From Effrenium voratum (lineage: Eukaryota > Sar > Dinophyceae > Suessiales > Symbiodiniaceae): a stretch of DNA of 64,000 bases. The position numbers and the translations under genes are program-made. The number at the start of each line of letters is the position of its first letter. Positions within the stretch are counted from its first letter, which is position 1. The notes beneath the pieces are model-generated. The model was given only the letters and a program-made list of their open reading frames with translations, made no database searches and had not been told where the DNA came from. The stretch covers positions 434,001-498,000 of the forward strand of contig CAUJNA010001213.1 in NCBI GenBank assembly GCA_963377175.1, read 5' to 3'. This document shows, piece after piece, positions 1-10,862 of the stretch.

Positions 1-12
1 GACTTGCCAAAT

Positions 13-60
13 GCATTTGCTGCTTGGCCCTTAGTTGTCAGTAATTCTGGTGAATTGTAG
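13..60. other. No feature seen at the window start
   Basis: AT/GC-mixed sequence without convincing coding or repeat signal before the R3 copy at 243. Confidence 0.3.
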
Positions 61-242
61 CGACCTCGCAAGGCAAAAATGCTAACTCACCACTCTTTCT
101 CAGTCTCTTTGCTCTTCTTTTTCCGATGGAGTCACAGACCTGCATCTCCGCCTCGCTTCGCTGTGTGGCGAAGTTTCGTTTTCTGAATCAGGGAAACATT
201 CCCCCCCCCACCCGACGAAAAAGCTCAGCCTTCGATCAGAAC

Positions 243-478
243 CTCAGTTGTCCAAAGCGAATCAACCTTTTGGACCTGTTGGTTTTCCCATATCCATGTT
301 TCTTGATTGCCATTGGGATGGATCTTTAGACTTGATTTTTTTGGAAATCAATGGGTTTTCCATCAAACCCCACAAAAAGTGGTCAACTTTTTGCAGAGGG
401 GTCGTTACAGCAACCAAGGTTTAGTCAAGGTCCCAAAAGGTGATCACCTTCTATTTCCAGTTCCTTTGGGAGAGTGAG
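243..478 (+). repeat. Introner-like family R3, copy 1, split by an R4 insertion
   Basis: The two halves, 243-300 (CTCAGTTGTCCAAAG start) and 420-478 (ending CCTTTGGGAGAGTGAG), align with the halves of the intact copy at 17780-17903. The middle is an R4 element. Confidence 0.55.
301..419 (+). repeat. Introner-like family R4, copy 1 (nested in R3)
   Basis: TCTTGATTGCCATTGGG to CAGCAACCAAG. Core GGATCTTTAGAC plus AAAAAGTGGTCAAC. Confidence 0.6.
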
Positions 479-915
479 GAGCTCCTTCGCGAGAATGGAT
501 CATCATGTTTCATCCACTGCTGAATAGGTTGTTGTTCCCCCGGTTGGCTTTACACATTTCAAGGGGAACTTAACATTTATGATCTTTTCGATGGGAATTA
601 AGCAAATTGTGGATTAGCAACCACTGGTTGATTAGTAGGCGGTGCCCCCATTTTAGCAGGTTTTTGACTTTTGTGGCTGACCTATTAATCCGGTGCTGAC
701 AGTATTACCCTTCGAGTTAGCACGCTCCAGAAAACGATTCCCTTGCATCCCTTTTCTGGCACGGAGGTTGGATTGAATCAGATCTATCTTCCTTAACCCC
801 CCCCCCCCCGCCCCCCACCGCATTTACCAGTGGCGCACATCAACAATAATAGCTGTTGACCCCACATTACGCCCCCCCCTATCACTAAACAGGTTGGTTG
901 AAATTCATATGGCCA

Positions 916-1024
916 TAGGTCAAAAGCCCGTACCCCCAGTGAACATCCCAATCCCCACTAAAATAGGTTCCACAATGGGTGGTACACAAATCCCCCAAAA
1001 TGGGATCCCATTGGTTTTGACCCA
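916..1024 (+). repeat. Repeat family R5, copy 1 (GTACCCCCAGTGAAC)
   Basis: TAGGTCAAAAGCCC and TTGGTTTTGACCCA form inverted ends; core GTACCCCCAGTGAACATCCC. Confidence 0.65.
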
Positions 1025-1214
1025 CAGCCTTCTTCTTGGCCAATCCTCGTGAGAAATTTCTTTGCAGCTCTATGCCCCACGTGAACCAAACAAAAACACC
1101 TGCACGCCCCACATAGGTGTCCTTTTTAGGTGAGCCTGTTTAAAAAAATAGATGGGTTCCACTGGACCCGGGGAACCCATCTATTTTTCCAAAAGGCCAC
1201 CTATGCATCCGCAG

Positions 1215-1280
1215 GGTTCTTGAAGCTCATCTTCCACGAGTCCTGGTCCTCCACCGGCAACTTGGCTCCCGAGCCCCGAT
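1215..1280 (+). CDS. Candidate exon, unknown product
   Basis: Encodes FLKLIFHESWSSTGNLAPEP. Acceptor CGCAG|GGT; donor GAT|GCGACT or TTG|GCTCCC. A GGTCC-family repeat begins about 50 bp downstream. Confidence 0.35.
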
Positions 1281-1332
1281 GCGACTCCGAAGACTCGGCT
1301 CTCGGCTGATGGAATCCACCGTGGTTTGGCGA

Positions 1333-1456
1333 GGTCCCCCAGCGAGATGCCAACTTTTACCGTTTCTTTTTTGGGGGGAGGGTTCGGGACCCCACTCAAA
1401 TAGACTACAAAAAAAAGTTGGTACCCTTATTCTAACCTCTCTACTGGAGGACCTAG
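1333..1456 (+). repeat. Introner-like family R1, copy 1 (GGTCC...GGACCTAG)
   Basis: About 124 bp, beginning GGTCCCCCAGC and ending CTGGAGGACCTAG; the ends are imperfect inverted repeats (GGTCCNCCAG). Shared core TTGGTACCCTTATTCTAACC. Four other copies are in this window. Confidence 0.7.
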
Positions 1457-2430
1457 CTGGTGAATGTGGCGAACTTCTGTGGAACACATGTTGCTTCATA
1501 GGAAATTGACCAGAGTTTTCCCCGGTCACACCCGTAATTGTTCTAGATCTTACGCGTGGTATGTCTAATCGGATCCGCCCAAGCCCTCGGGGGTCTGAAT
1601 AAAACCAGCCAACTTGGCCGCCTACAGTTCATTTGAATTGGAGCCATAAATTTGTGCACCTATCGCCCGGTTTGGCTTTGCAACCCTTAGACTAGGATAG
1701 CTAAACCAGAACGGGTTGCACAGCTAGCGTTTGCTTCATGATTCCCTTTAAAACCAACAGGGGAAAATACAACATATAGTAGAATCGATTCCCAATAAAA
1801 CCAACCAGGGAGAATCAAACATATTGATTTCATCTAATTGAAGTTTTCCTCGTGTCTTTTCAACCCATTCTTCATTTCAACACCTGCCATTCTGGGCTTT
1901 CTAGTTCAAACTTGAGTTTCTTTGTGACCTTCGACACTTTTACCTTTTAGACACTCGCAGTTTCCCCACCAAGAGGCACCTTTCACCTTGTTCAAGGTGT
2001 CAAAGTCCAGACAAGTTCCCGTTCCCCATTTTGGCCCAGCCGGTGGCAGGGCCTAAAGATGCATAAAAGCCACGAGGGCCGAGCACGTGTGTTTTGCTTC
2101 AGTCAATCTGCGCCAAGGCCAGTTTTCTATTTGGGATCCTCAACCCACCTTCCAAAATGGGAAATCACACCACATTTGTTCGGCAGTTGCCAATTTGTAA
2201 GGCTAGTTCGAGGCCAGTAAGGCAAGGCAACCACACCCCCCAAAGGAATGACCCCGGGAATTTCATGGGGAGAATGGGATCTTTTTTGGGTCACCGGTCT
2301 GACTTTGGGCTTAGGCAACATCCGGCTCCTGCAACCATTGACTGTCTATGGCGGGCCGCTGACTACACCGCGCCGTGCCTTGGGCTTGTTCCGAGCGGAG
2401 GACGTCCTAAAAAACCTAAGGGAACCTTTC
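1457..2430. other. No gene recognised
   Basis: Mixed-composition DNA between R1 copy 1 and R10 copy 1. Short ORFs only; no motif recognised. Confidence 0.4.
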
Positions 2431-2575
2431 AGGGAAACCAACAATTGCAGGGATACAGGGGGAACCAGGGATACGGGAGGATTCCCCCGTTTGATGCACC
2501 TTGACTAAGTTTGACATGGCAAATGGCGCCAAGGGAATCCCCCCATATCCCCGCTCCCTCCGTATCCCCGCTTGT
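2431..2575 (+). repeat. TIR repeat R10, copy 1
   Basis: CAGGGAAACCAAC then GCAGGGATACAGGGGGAACC; ends CCGTATCCCCGC, inverted to the start. Close copy at 11389-11527. Confidence 0.7.
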
Positions 2576-3138
2576 AACCTTGCGGGAATGAAACGGAAAG
2601 ACAGATGCGCCCCAGAATGATGAATTATCATGCTTCTGCACCCATGACAACATCTTGGCAGTGCAAGATTGGTTTGATGGGGTTTCAGCCATCCCAAGTG
2701 GTTCAGGATTTTATGCATGCACAGTACACCCGAGCAACTGCAGGTATGTGGCTACGAATTTTAATCGGGAAACATGCTCCCACGTGGTTCGTGGACAGCA
2801 TTCCCCACCTAGACGATGTCTTCAATCCCCTTTTAAGGTTCGGGACGTGTTGCTCTGAGGGCGACTTCAGGTTTGCTCCGAGCCTGTACAAGATGAGCAA
2901 CACCCAGTGGCGCTGCATTGGCTTTTTTCTGTTGGCTTTTCCTTTAATTGGGAAGTCATGGTTCAAACCTTCGATGAGGAGCAAGAAGCGCCTTTGAAGG
3001 GCACCTTCACTTTCTGGTGGTAGGTGCGATGTTTTAACAGGAAGCATGGGTGTGTTAGTTTCCGACGGGAAAGCAGAAGGAAGCAGACGGAACATCACCT
3101 TCTTTGGAGTTCGTTAAAAACTCACCCAACAAACCCGC

Positions 3139-3429
3139 GCGCGCACACACACACACACGCGCACACATTTCAAAGCAACAGACACATGAACATATACACA
3201 CACCACCTGCCCAGCCATTCAGCCACCCAACCCACCATCCCTCCACTCTCACACACAGAGACACATAGACACATACACACACCACACACACCACCCACAC
3301 CACACACACGCAAACGCAAACGCAAACGCAAACGCAAACGCAAACGCACACACAAACACAAACACAAACACAAACACAAACACAAACACAAACACGAACA
3401 CGCCACACACACACACTTACCCACACACA

Positions 3430-3479
<50 letters not shown>

Positions 3480-3687
3480 CACACACACACACACACACCC
3501 ACCCGCCCGCCCGCCCGCCCGCCAGCCCGCCCGCCCGCCCGCCCGCCCGCCCGCACGCACGCACGCCCGCACGCCAGCCCGCACGCACGCCCGCGCGCGC
3601 GCGCCCGCGCGCGCGCGCGCGCACGCCCGCACACGCCCGCCCGCCCGCCCGCGCACGCACGCACGCACACGCACGCGCACGCGCGCA

Positions 3688-3718
<31 letters not shown>

Positions 3719-3871
3719 ACCCGCACCCGCACCCGCACCCACACCCACACCCGCACCCGCACCCACACCCACACCCACACCCACACACACAGAGACACAG
3801 AGACACAGAGACACAGAGACACAGAGACACACATACACACAAACACACATGCGCGCGCACACAGATACACA
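3139..3871. repeat. Compound microsatellite (CA, CGCAAA, CACAAA, CCGC, CACCCG, CACAGAGA)
   Basis: About 730 bp of successive short-unit arrays, all pyrimidine/purine alternating or C-rich on this strand. Long ORFs in it on both strands (Thr/His-, Pro/Ala- or Val/Cys-rich) are repeat artefacts. Confidence 0.95.
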
Positions 3872-3913
3872 TACATGGGGCAATGTGTGCCTGGTTCGCC
3901 CCAGCAGCGGCAG

Positions 3914-4049
3914 GCAAGCTGTCCCTCACCGTCATGTTCAACGAGCGCTTGCTTTTGGACGAGGTGGAGACAGAGACTCGCAAGATGGCGCGGAAGTATG
4001 GGATCCCCATCGACTACACCACCAACGAAACTTGGCCTGGGGAGGTTCA
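3914..4049 (+). CDS. Candidate exon, unknown product
   Basis: Encodes about 45 aa, beginning KLSLTVMFNERLLLDEVETE, then RKMARKYGIPIDYTTNETWP. GC-rich third positions and an AG|G acceptor (GGCAG|GCA) right after the microsatellite block. The donor is CA|GCTTGA (4050) or GAG|GTTCAG (4044). A CTCAGTTG-family repeat lies 16 bp into the intron. Confidence 0.5.
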
Positions 4050-4064
4050 GCTTGATTCGTGATT

Positions 4065-4174
4065 CCAGTTGTTCAGTGGGACCCTTTTTCCCCTTTTTTT
4101 TGTGGCTGCCCCACTAAAAATTGTCTTCCCCAAAAAAGGTTCCCCTTTTTCTCCAGGGTCACTGAACAACTGAG
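4065..4174 (+). repeat. Introner-like family R2, copy 1 (CAGTTGTTCAGTG TIR)
   Basis: Ends CAGTTGTTCAGTG and CACTGAACAACTGAG are inverted repeats. Shared core GGCTGCCCCACTAAAAATTG. It lies in the intron after the exon at 3914. Confidence 0.75.
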
Positions 4175-4282
4175 TTAAATCTCATTTTCATTTGAGGGTT
4201 CCCTCCGATGGAAATTAGGAGGGATGTTTTTTGTGGTTCCTGCCTTGATGGCATGGAACCCGCTGACAGGGCTAACCCGAAG

Positions 4283-4345
4283 GAGATTCCTCCAGAACTC
4301 ATGGCTTTCAATGAGTCATTCATTCGCCGACTGTTGGGAAAAGAG
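4283..4345 (+). CDS. Candidate exon, unknown product
   Basis: Encodes EIPPELMAFNESFIRRLLGK. Acceptor CCGAAG|GAG. It could follow 3914 if that exon ends at GAG|GTTCAG. The 3' border is unclear. Confidence 0.35.
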
Positions 4346-5460
4346 AGGTCTGAGGTACATTGAACCCCTCCCAAGGAGAAGGACTATATGAAATCGTCCA
4401 GACCCTAATTTTGCGGGGAGCGGCCACTAAACTATCCCATGTGGTTGGCGATTTTTCCTGCCGGCTACTTCCTTTGGAAAGTAAACGGACTAAACCAAAG
4501 TGGGTCAGAGCCGTGTGATAGCGCCAGCCCTGGAAGAAGATGTGTCCAGCTTCGCTTCAGCAGGACCTGTGATCCTGTCAGGTGGGCAATCGTACTAGTT
4601 TTTTTTTCTTCATGCCAGTGCAATGAGGCACCCCTCCTTCCACGGAGCAAAAGGCTCCCAATGCTCCCAGGCCCAGAAGTCCATCTTCTATTGAACGCGC
4701 ATGGCTTGGCGGGCGGCAGGGTATGATCAGGGTTGCCCCGAGCCTTCCGAAGATGACCAAACCACAAAGGCAGAGCATTGGTGTAGTTTCTCTGTTGGAC
4801 AGGCACCCCAAATGCCACAAATGGCGGGATGACATGTTTGCCCACGCAAATCACGTCCAGTCAGCTTACCCAAAGGGCCGCTTTTGCGGAGATCTGTGTT
4901 TACATGAGGTGGCAGGGGCCCGCTCACAGGGAAGGCCCGTAGGTTGCAGCAAGCTAAGGTCCGCAAAGAGCCGCTTGGATGTCAGAGATGGGCTTGCACT
5001 TGGGGTCGGCATCAACCTTCGCACCCTCCCGGGTCAATGATTTTGACTGTTTCTCGTGGGTATCAAATTAAGAAACTGGGCTGGTTTCCCTTTACCCCAC
5101 CAATCAGAGTGTGACTTTGGTAATGAGAAGCTGGGGCCAGCAACATCTTTCAAATTGGCGGGTCTTTGGTGGGGCTGAATCGCTCCTTGGACCTGTGGAA
5201 ACAAATATCCCACCCATTCGCTCGGGGGGCTTGGGAGCGACGGCAGGAAAGTGATCTTCCGGCAAACCCACAAAAGCAAGCCCAGTCGGCTTCCATATAG
5301 TATGCAGCTTGTCCATCCCAAGCCTTGGAAGTGGTGCCCGGTTTCCTTTTTATGAAGGGGTCCCCCGAAAAGGGCAGGCCTTGTTTGCCGTGACCACTAG
5401 AGGCTTGGGTTGAGCCTTAGAAAGGTGTGTTTTGTTTGTTGTTTTTTGCCATGGTGTCAG

Positions 5461-5521
5461 ATGCACTCAGATATACCTGCCGACCTGGCGCGTATCGAGT
5501 CGTTCGCATTCTGGTGGAAGG
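5461..5521 (+). CDS. Possible exon, unknown product
   Basis: Encodes MHSDIPADLARIESFAFWWK, followed by a GT-type donor (AAGG|GTAGGC) or, by the local rule, TTC|GCATTC. The acceptor lacks the usual following G. Confidence 0.28.
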
Positions 5522-6431
5522 GTAGGCCTCATGATTTGTGTAAGCAGCGGCATGAGGGAAGCCTGTTTTCTTTGCCTCAGTGTGGGGTAAACTTGCCTTG
5601 TTGAAGATAGAAACGTATCTCATGCGTAAATCCCGTCAAAAATAATCCCCCCCCCCCCCGAAAAAATACATTGCACAACACAAACGTACAACAACATTCT
5701 CTGGGTGGGGTCCAACCCTTTATAGGGTAGTTAGGAGTTGACCAGTTTTCTTCGTCGGTCACGTCCAAGCGGGCTCCCCGTCGCATTTTCTGAGGAACAA
5801 TGCTGAACAACCACCGTTCAATGTCTTTTTCTTTTGCAGCTCAAAAGTAAAAGGCGCAATATAAATGTAGGATTGCAAGTAAAGAGCCGACAGTTCTAAA
5901 TTAGCAAAATATAAATAATTCAGAGTTTAAACAAACGTGCTGTAATCTCGCGAATTCGGCAGGTTTAGTATGGTTTAGAATTGGCGTATTCCAAAAGTAG
6001 CATTTATGGGGGATCCGGGGTCTTGACCCCCCTATCAGAATGAGACCAGCAGGGAGCAGCCCTTTTTGTTTGTGGCAAAAACCCTTTTTTGGCTGGTCCA
6101 AATCAGTTCCAAAGATCCTGATAGAACTCTTGTTCCCTTTGGATTGTTAGATTCCACGGGCTTTGGGTCCAGGGCTTTGAAGTATCATCAATTTTAGATC
6201 AGTCCCACGGGCGTTGGATCAAATGGGATCCGGGACAGTTCGACCCAGTCCCAGACCTCGGGGCACGACTGGGGGTCCCTTGAAGGCTACGACTGGGCCA
6301 GTGAAAAGCATCACTCAGCGAGCTTCAGAGAATTCCGCATAAGCCGGTGCTGTTTGGATGTTCTGGAACCCCACCGGGTGCAAATCCCGAAACTGTGCGC
6401 GGATGTGAGTGGCAATGGGCTTCCGTCTGAG

Positions 6432-6489
6432 GTTCGCACGATTCGACTCAGAAAGGAGAGGCTTTCTAAACTACGCGGACTTCAAGCAG
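6432..6489 (+). CDS. Candidate exon: degenerate EF-hand
   Basis: Encodes FARFDSERRGFLNYADFKQ, the spacing of an EF-hand (D1, G6, L8, acidic at 12) but with Arg at loop position 5, so calcium binding is doubtful. Acceptor CTGAG|GTT, donor CAG|GCTCCT; the GGGGT array starts about 10 bp into the intron. It probably belongs to the same gene as the EF-hand exons at 8.9-9.4 kb. Confidence 0.5.
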
Positions 6490-6498
6490 GCTCCTTCG

Positions 6499-6692
6499 GG
6501 GGTGGGGTGGGGTGGGGTGGGGTGGGGTGGGCTGGGCTGGGCTGGGCTGGGGTGGGGTGGGGTGGGGTGGGGTGGGGTGGGGTGGGGTGGGGTGGGGTGG
6601 GGTGGGGTGGGGTGGGGTGGGGTGGGGTGGGGTGGGGTGGGGTGGGGTGGGGTGGGGTGGGGTGGGGTGGGGTGGGGTGGGGTGGGGTGGGG
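6499..6692 (+). repeat. GGGGT pentanucleotide array
   Basis: About 38 units, a few reading GGGCT. It starts about 10 bp after the GC donor of the EF-hand exon. G-rich on the sense strand, so G-quadruplex-capable in RNA. Confidence 0.95.
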
Positions 6693-8643
6693 TGGAGGGT
6701 GCACCACTCATGGCAAAATTCCAGACCTTCAGTGGTTGGCCTTATCATGGGTCCCTTCTTTCAAAGGTCTCTCAATTTCCCGAGCATCTCTTGACCCAAC
6801 TTCTGTAATTACGAGTTTTCTCTTGGTTTGGCGAGGGAAGTGTTCCGTGCCCGTGAGCATCGAGTTTCTACTATGGACCCCCATGAGCCTTCACAGCCCA
6901 TGCCCTGGAAGGCAACAAATACGAAGCCACGTTCTGGTTTCCTGTACCCTCCAAGGGTTGCACATTTGTCCTGATGTGCCCTTGTTTGAGACAATCTTTG
7001 CTGGTTTGTTTTTTGTTATGATGATGATTATGATTAGTTGGGGGGGGGCATGGGCATCCTTGTGGTGGGGGAGTTGTTTGTCCGGGGCGATCCCGGCAAC
7101 TGAACCCACGTCATTTTGGCTCAGAGCGATGCGAGGCGAATGGAAGGCGTCACAGACAGGCAAACCGGAGGCACTTAAGCACAGTGCAGGTGCGCACGCT
7201 CATGTGGATGGCTCGTTTTTTTGCGGGTACCCGTTGAGGCGTTTTTGGCAGGGACGCCAACAGGACAACCCCATTTGTTTTTTTTTGGGGGGGTCCACTT
7301 AAGAAAAAGAGAAACAACATACCTCGCATGTCTTTGTTTTTCACAGTGTCCACTCTCCAAGGGTGCTGAGCATAAGGTCCTAGATCATCTTCCGTGGCCC
7401 TGGGCTCAATGTTGGCTCTGAACCTATGAGTAGTTCCCAATCTCACACGGAAGGGTATTTGGCGGGCTCACCTGGGGTAAAACGAGCTTGGTAAAGATCC
7501 TTCACATGGGGATCCCTGATTTCAGGCTTTGGACATGTTGTAAGATTTGTAGACGGAATAGAACAAGGAATCCATTCATAGGATGATCAGCGAATAGGAC
7601 ACCGTGGATCCGCTGTCGCTTGCCAGGTGGTAAGGTCACTGACTACACGCCACGTGCAGAAGGTGAAGCTCGGCGGAAATTCTCGAGCTCGGTCCCCCCG
7701 CGTTTCACGACCATAGCCTGGGTAGCCTGCGAAAGAGGAAACATGGGTAAGAACCACAGTTCTTGAAGGACGCAAGTCCACAACCAAGCAGTGAAACTTG
7801 AACCATCCAATGGTTGACTTTTTTACCTCTTTGACGTTCCGGGAAAGGGCTTAAAGGGATATATTTAGAAACTGCCTGCTTTATGAGGTGATATGAGGCG
7901 ATCCTCGAAATCAGGTGGCAAAAGTGATTGCTTGACTGGCCCAAATGCGTCCTTTGAGAGACCCACATGGGGTTCCTCAAACTGGACCCTGTTTGGATGG
8001 TCGAAAGGGGGGCCAACAGGAACCCACGGCATTTTGAGGGTCCACCTATTTTAAGAAAACCCTGAGCAAAAGCAGGGCTTCGTTTAAGCCGCTCATACTG
8101 AAGTGGAGACCTGGCCGCCGCTCAGACGCGCCCCAAAGACCAAGCAATTGCTACCAAAAGAAGGGGGCAAGTGGGAGAAAACTTTCCGCTATGGGACGAT
8201 GAAACGAAATGATCATGCAGCGGGTTTAGTGACCCCCCGGAGTTTGCCCCCTGCTCGCCCAAAATGTCCTGGGATTAGTAAAAGGCCCCCCCCTGAAGAA
8301 CAATTTTATAAAGATCCAAGGGCCAGGTATTGGCTTGGCCGCCTCTCCTTGTCTTTCTCGTTCTGTGTTTTCGTCTATAAATTGCTTGTTTTTGTTCTTC
8401 AGAAAACATGGGAAGGGGTGGCGGGCGCTTGTCTTTCTTCCGGGTGCATTAATTTACTAATCCTAGCTTTTTTGCCAAATGCAAGCCCCAAAAAGGAGCC
8501 GGATTGGCCAAGCCTTTATTTGGGTTTAAACTCTTTTGGAGGGTCTTGGTCGTTTTGTGGAAATCAAAGGGAAATCAAAGGGACCACCGTTCGAGGAGGT
8601 CTCTGCAATTTTGAGAACAAATTTCCTGCCCAGCGATGGAAAC
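6693..8643. other. Probable intron of the EF-hand gene
   Basis: No convincing exon; an ATG-rich patch and the spliced-leader-like 12-mer near 7.1 kb. Poly(T) and poly(G) runs are frequent. Confidence 0.35.
7112..7123 (+). other. 12-bp match to the dinoflagellate spliced leader
   Basis: CATTTTGGCTCA equals bases 9-20 of the conserved 22-nt dinoflagellate spliced leader and is followed 5 bp later by an ATG. It could be a relict leader from a retroposed mRNA, or chance. Confidence 0.25.
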
Positions 8644-8768
8644 GGTCCCCCAGCCAGGTGCCAACTTTGACCGTTTCTTCTTTGGGCGGGAGGGCAAGTC
8701 CCTACTAAAATAGACGAAACAGAAAAAAGTTGGTACCCATATTCCAACCTCTCTACTGCAGGACCTAG
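8644..8768 (+). repeat. Introner-like family R1, copy 2
   Basis: Starts GGTCCCCCAGC and ends GGACCTAG. The frame that leads into the EF-hand exon is open from the base after this AG, so the copy may supply the 3' splice site. Confidence 0.7.
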
Positions 8769-8883
8769 GAAATCAAGGCACCTTTGTAGATCATGCCGAG
8801 AACTCGGACCAACAAAACTTTCAAATTGCCAACCCACATCGGCGCAACACGTTGTTGTTCTTGTCGCTTCTCTTGGAGCTGAG

Positions 8884-8936
8884 GTCGCTGCAAGAGAACC
8901 ACCTGCGAGCCTTGTGGAGCATTGTTGACAAAGACG
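8884..8936 (+). CDS. EF-hand exon, first half of a canonical loop
   Basis: Encodes SLQENHLRALWSIVDKDG, the E-helix and the first loop residues. The donor after GACG is GC (GCGCTT). The 3' border is well supported because joining to 9362 rebuilds DKDGSGCVDFEE. The 5' border is uncertain: AG|G at 8883/8884 fits the local rule, but the frame is open upstream to at least 8769, where a repeat ends in CTAG. Confidence 0.62.
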
Positions 8937-9361
8937 GCGCTTTGGCTGTGCTTCCCGATCGGCGGCTTCGGGCGCCCTTTTGTGAAGTGTTCTCCACGGA
9001 GCAGGGATAGGCATGGGGTTGTATTCGAGCTCAAATTAGAGGTTCGAGGCTAGCTGAAATGAAGGAGGCCAGCTTTCAGCCCACTTCGGGATGGGGTTCA
9101 GATTTCAGCTCCAGTGGCCCAAAATGAAAGGTTCACATTTCGCAGCTCCGCCTGGCGTTCAATCAAGGCCGCAAAAACCCATGACGCGGCTTTCGTGGGA
9201 TTCGTTCTGAATTTTGACGGGCTTGGGCGCCAAGTAACCAATGACGTTCTTTTTACATGTCAAGGTTGACGCATGGGCCACTGCATTTGTGCTTTTTTGT
9301 AGGGGGGTGGACAATTTGGGCTGGATATGTTTCAACTTCTGGCGTACGATTGCTTTTCCAG

Positions 9362-9432
9362 GTAGCGGCTGTGTGGACTTCGAGGAGTTTCTGCAATGGT
9401 TCTACACCCACTTCCAGAAGGAGAAGCCTCCT
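9362..9432 (+). CDS. EF-hand exon, second half of the loop
   Basis: Encodes GSGCVDFEEFLQWFYTHFQK and a few residues more. Acceptor TTCCAG|GTAGC. The combined loop D-K-D-G-S-G-C-V-D-F-E-E has every calcium ligand position filled. The donor is either at 9426 (AA|GCCTCC), which keeps frame with 10499, or at 9433 (CCT|GCGATG). The protein is a calcium sensor or EF-hand enzyme; the rest is not identified. Confidence 0.62.
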
Positions 9433-10391
9433 GCGATGAGTCTCCACAGCCGCTCCGCCTCATGTTCTTGGCTCCCCCCAGCCCCTTTTGAGGGGCTGAA
9501 TCTAGGAATGCACAGGCGTCCCTTTGGTGGGGTGTACCGTATACCTGAAAAACCCTGGCATCACAAGGCACATTGACATGTCTTCCAAGCATGCCTTCAG
9601 TCTGAATTGAAACTGGCTTGAGGTGTTGGTGCTCCTGCAGTCTTTTTTTTGTTTTTTGTTTTTGTTTCATGCTTTGATGTATTGCAAGTAGGCAACGACG
9701 GGGAACCCTGCAGTTGATTATAAGCTTACGCTCTTGTGCTTGAGTATGGCATGGTCGGTTTTTGCTCGCAATTTGTAAACCTCCACCTTGGGGTCCAACT
9801 TTCCAGCGTAAAGCCTCCATTTGCCTTGCCTCAGATGTGTTCAGACCTGGGTTTCTGAGGCTCCTCTCCTCACATTTCTGGTATCTAAGGATGACTTCAA
9901 CATCACAAAGTTGACACGTCGCCAACTGTTGAGCGCCCTGATAGGATGAATTTTCTTGGACATCTTGGGAAATCTTGGGAAACTGTGTGGATTTAGTGTG
10001 GAGCCATGTGATCCTTAGGGCCCTTATGTGAGGCTTGGTCTAAATAACCAGTGTATGGTCCATTCCAGTCGTGCAATCCATCGCAACCCACTCAGTGGCT
10101 GTCATCTCTTTTGAAATATTGGTGCACTGCAGGTTAACCGAATACACCCTACAGTGGATGAAGCCCGATTTGAATACTGGCCGGCAACCACACATCCCAA
10201 CTAGTGTTGATCGATTCGCGTGGATGCTGTCCATCCACACTATGGATGCCCCCTTCTGCTGGTTTCCTTCTTGGTTTCCCCTTAAAGCCATCCGACCCCT
10301 CTGACGAGAAACTCCCATGCCATGGTCAAAAGACTGGTTCGGCTGGGATGGTCATCCTGGTAAGGATCCTTAAATTCCAAAAGGGAACCTT

Positions 10392-10496
10392 GCATTTGCT
10401 TAATATGTTTGACTTTCCCCTGTTGGCTGTTACGGGGATCTTTCACTACTGGATGCTACTGGACCTACATTTCTTTCGGGGGACTCAAGCTAACGG
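10392..10496 (+). repeat. Introner-like family R7, copy 1
   Basis: GCATTTGCTTAA start, GGACTCAAGCTAACGG end (inverted), core CCCCTGTTGGCTGTTACGGG. It ends 2 bp before the candidate exon at 10499. Confidence 0.55.
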
Positions 10497-10498
10497 AG

Positions 10499-10592
10499 GG
10501 GGCCATGGCCTCGGAACAAACGAAGTTGGCCCGGCGACCGAGGCGATGACTTGGTGGACACGGTGACGGAGCACTTCTACGCCTCCATGGGG
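10499..10592 (+). CDS. Candidate exon downstream of the EF-hand exons
   Basis: Encodes RGDDLVDTVTEHFYASMG at its end. Acceptor CGGAG|GGG lies right after a TIR element (10392-10496); donor GGG|GCGACT. If 9362-9425 is the previous exon, the frame continues. Function not recognised. Confidence 0.45.
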
Positions 10593-10790
10593 GCGACTTG
10601 GACGGATGGCCCAAGTTTCAGACGGATCGCGAGAATCCGAGAAGAACGCCCCTAGAAAGCCGTAACAGTAGACATCAGTAGGCCGTAGACCTAACCGTAG
10701 ACCTAAGGTCGCTTTGTTTGTGGCAAGTTAAAGGGTTGGGCTTGTTTCCCTACTTGCAATGCAAGGGCAGCCTAGGTTTCTGACCCTTAG

Positions 10791-10862
10791 GTGAACCGGC
10801 TGCGGTGCTACGTGTCTACCCAGGAAGGAGCCAGGGAGCGGAGAGAGGGTCTCGGGGTTCAG
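10791..10862 (+). CDS. Candidate exon, unknown product
   Basis: Encodes VNRLRCYVSTQEGARER and REGLGVQ. Acceptor CCTTAG|GTG, donor CAG|GCTTTG; phase 0 at both ends matches 10592 and 13197. Confidence 0.42.

Noticed and set aside
2703..3098. 131-aa minus-strand ORF
   Set aside because: No motif, no splice-border pattern, and it runs into the microsatellite flank.
3055..4010. Long ORFs on both strands (up to 343 aa) over the microsatellite block
   Set aside because: They are open only because CA, CCGC and related repeats lack stop codons; composition is pure repeat (Val/Cys, His/Thr, Ala/Gly-Arg).
6354..7302. Gly/Trp/Val-rich and Pro/His-rich ORFs across the GGGGT array
   Set aside because: A 5-bp repeat without stops is open in all frames; only the EF-hand exon just before it is credible.
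8526..9014. 162-aa minus-strand ORF over the EF-hand exon
   Set aside because: Antisense to an exon with a perfect EF-hand loop on the + strand.
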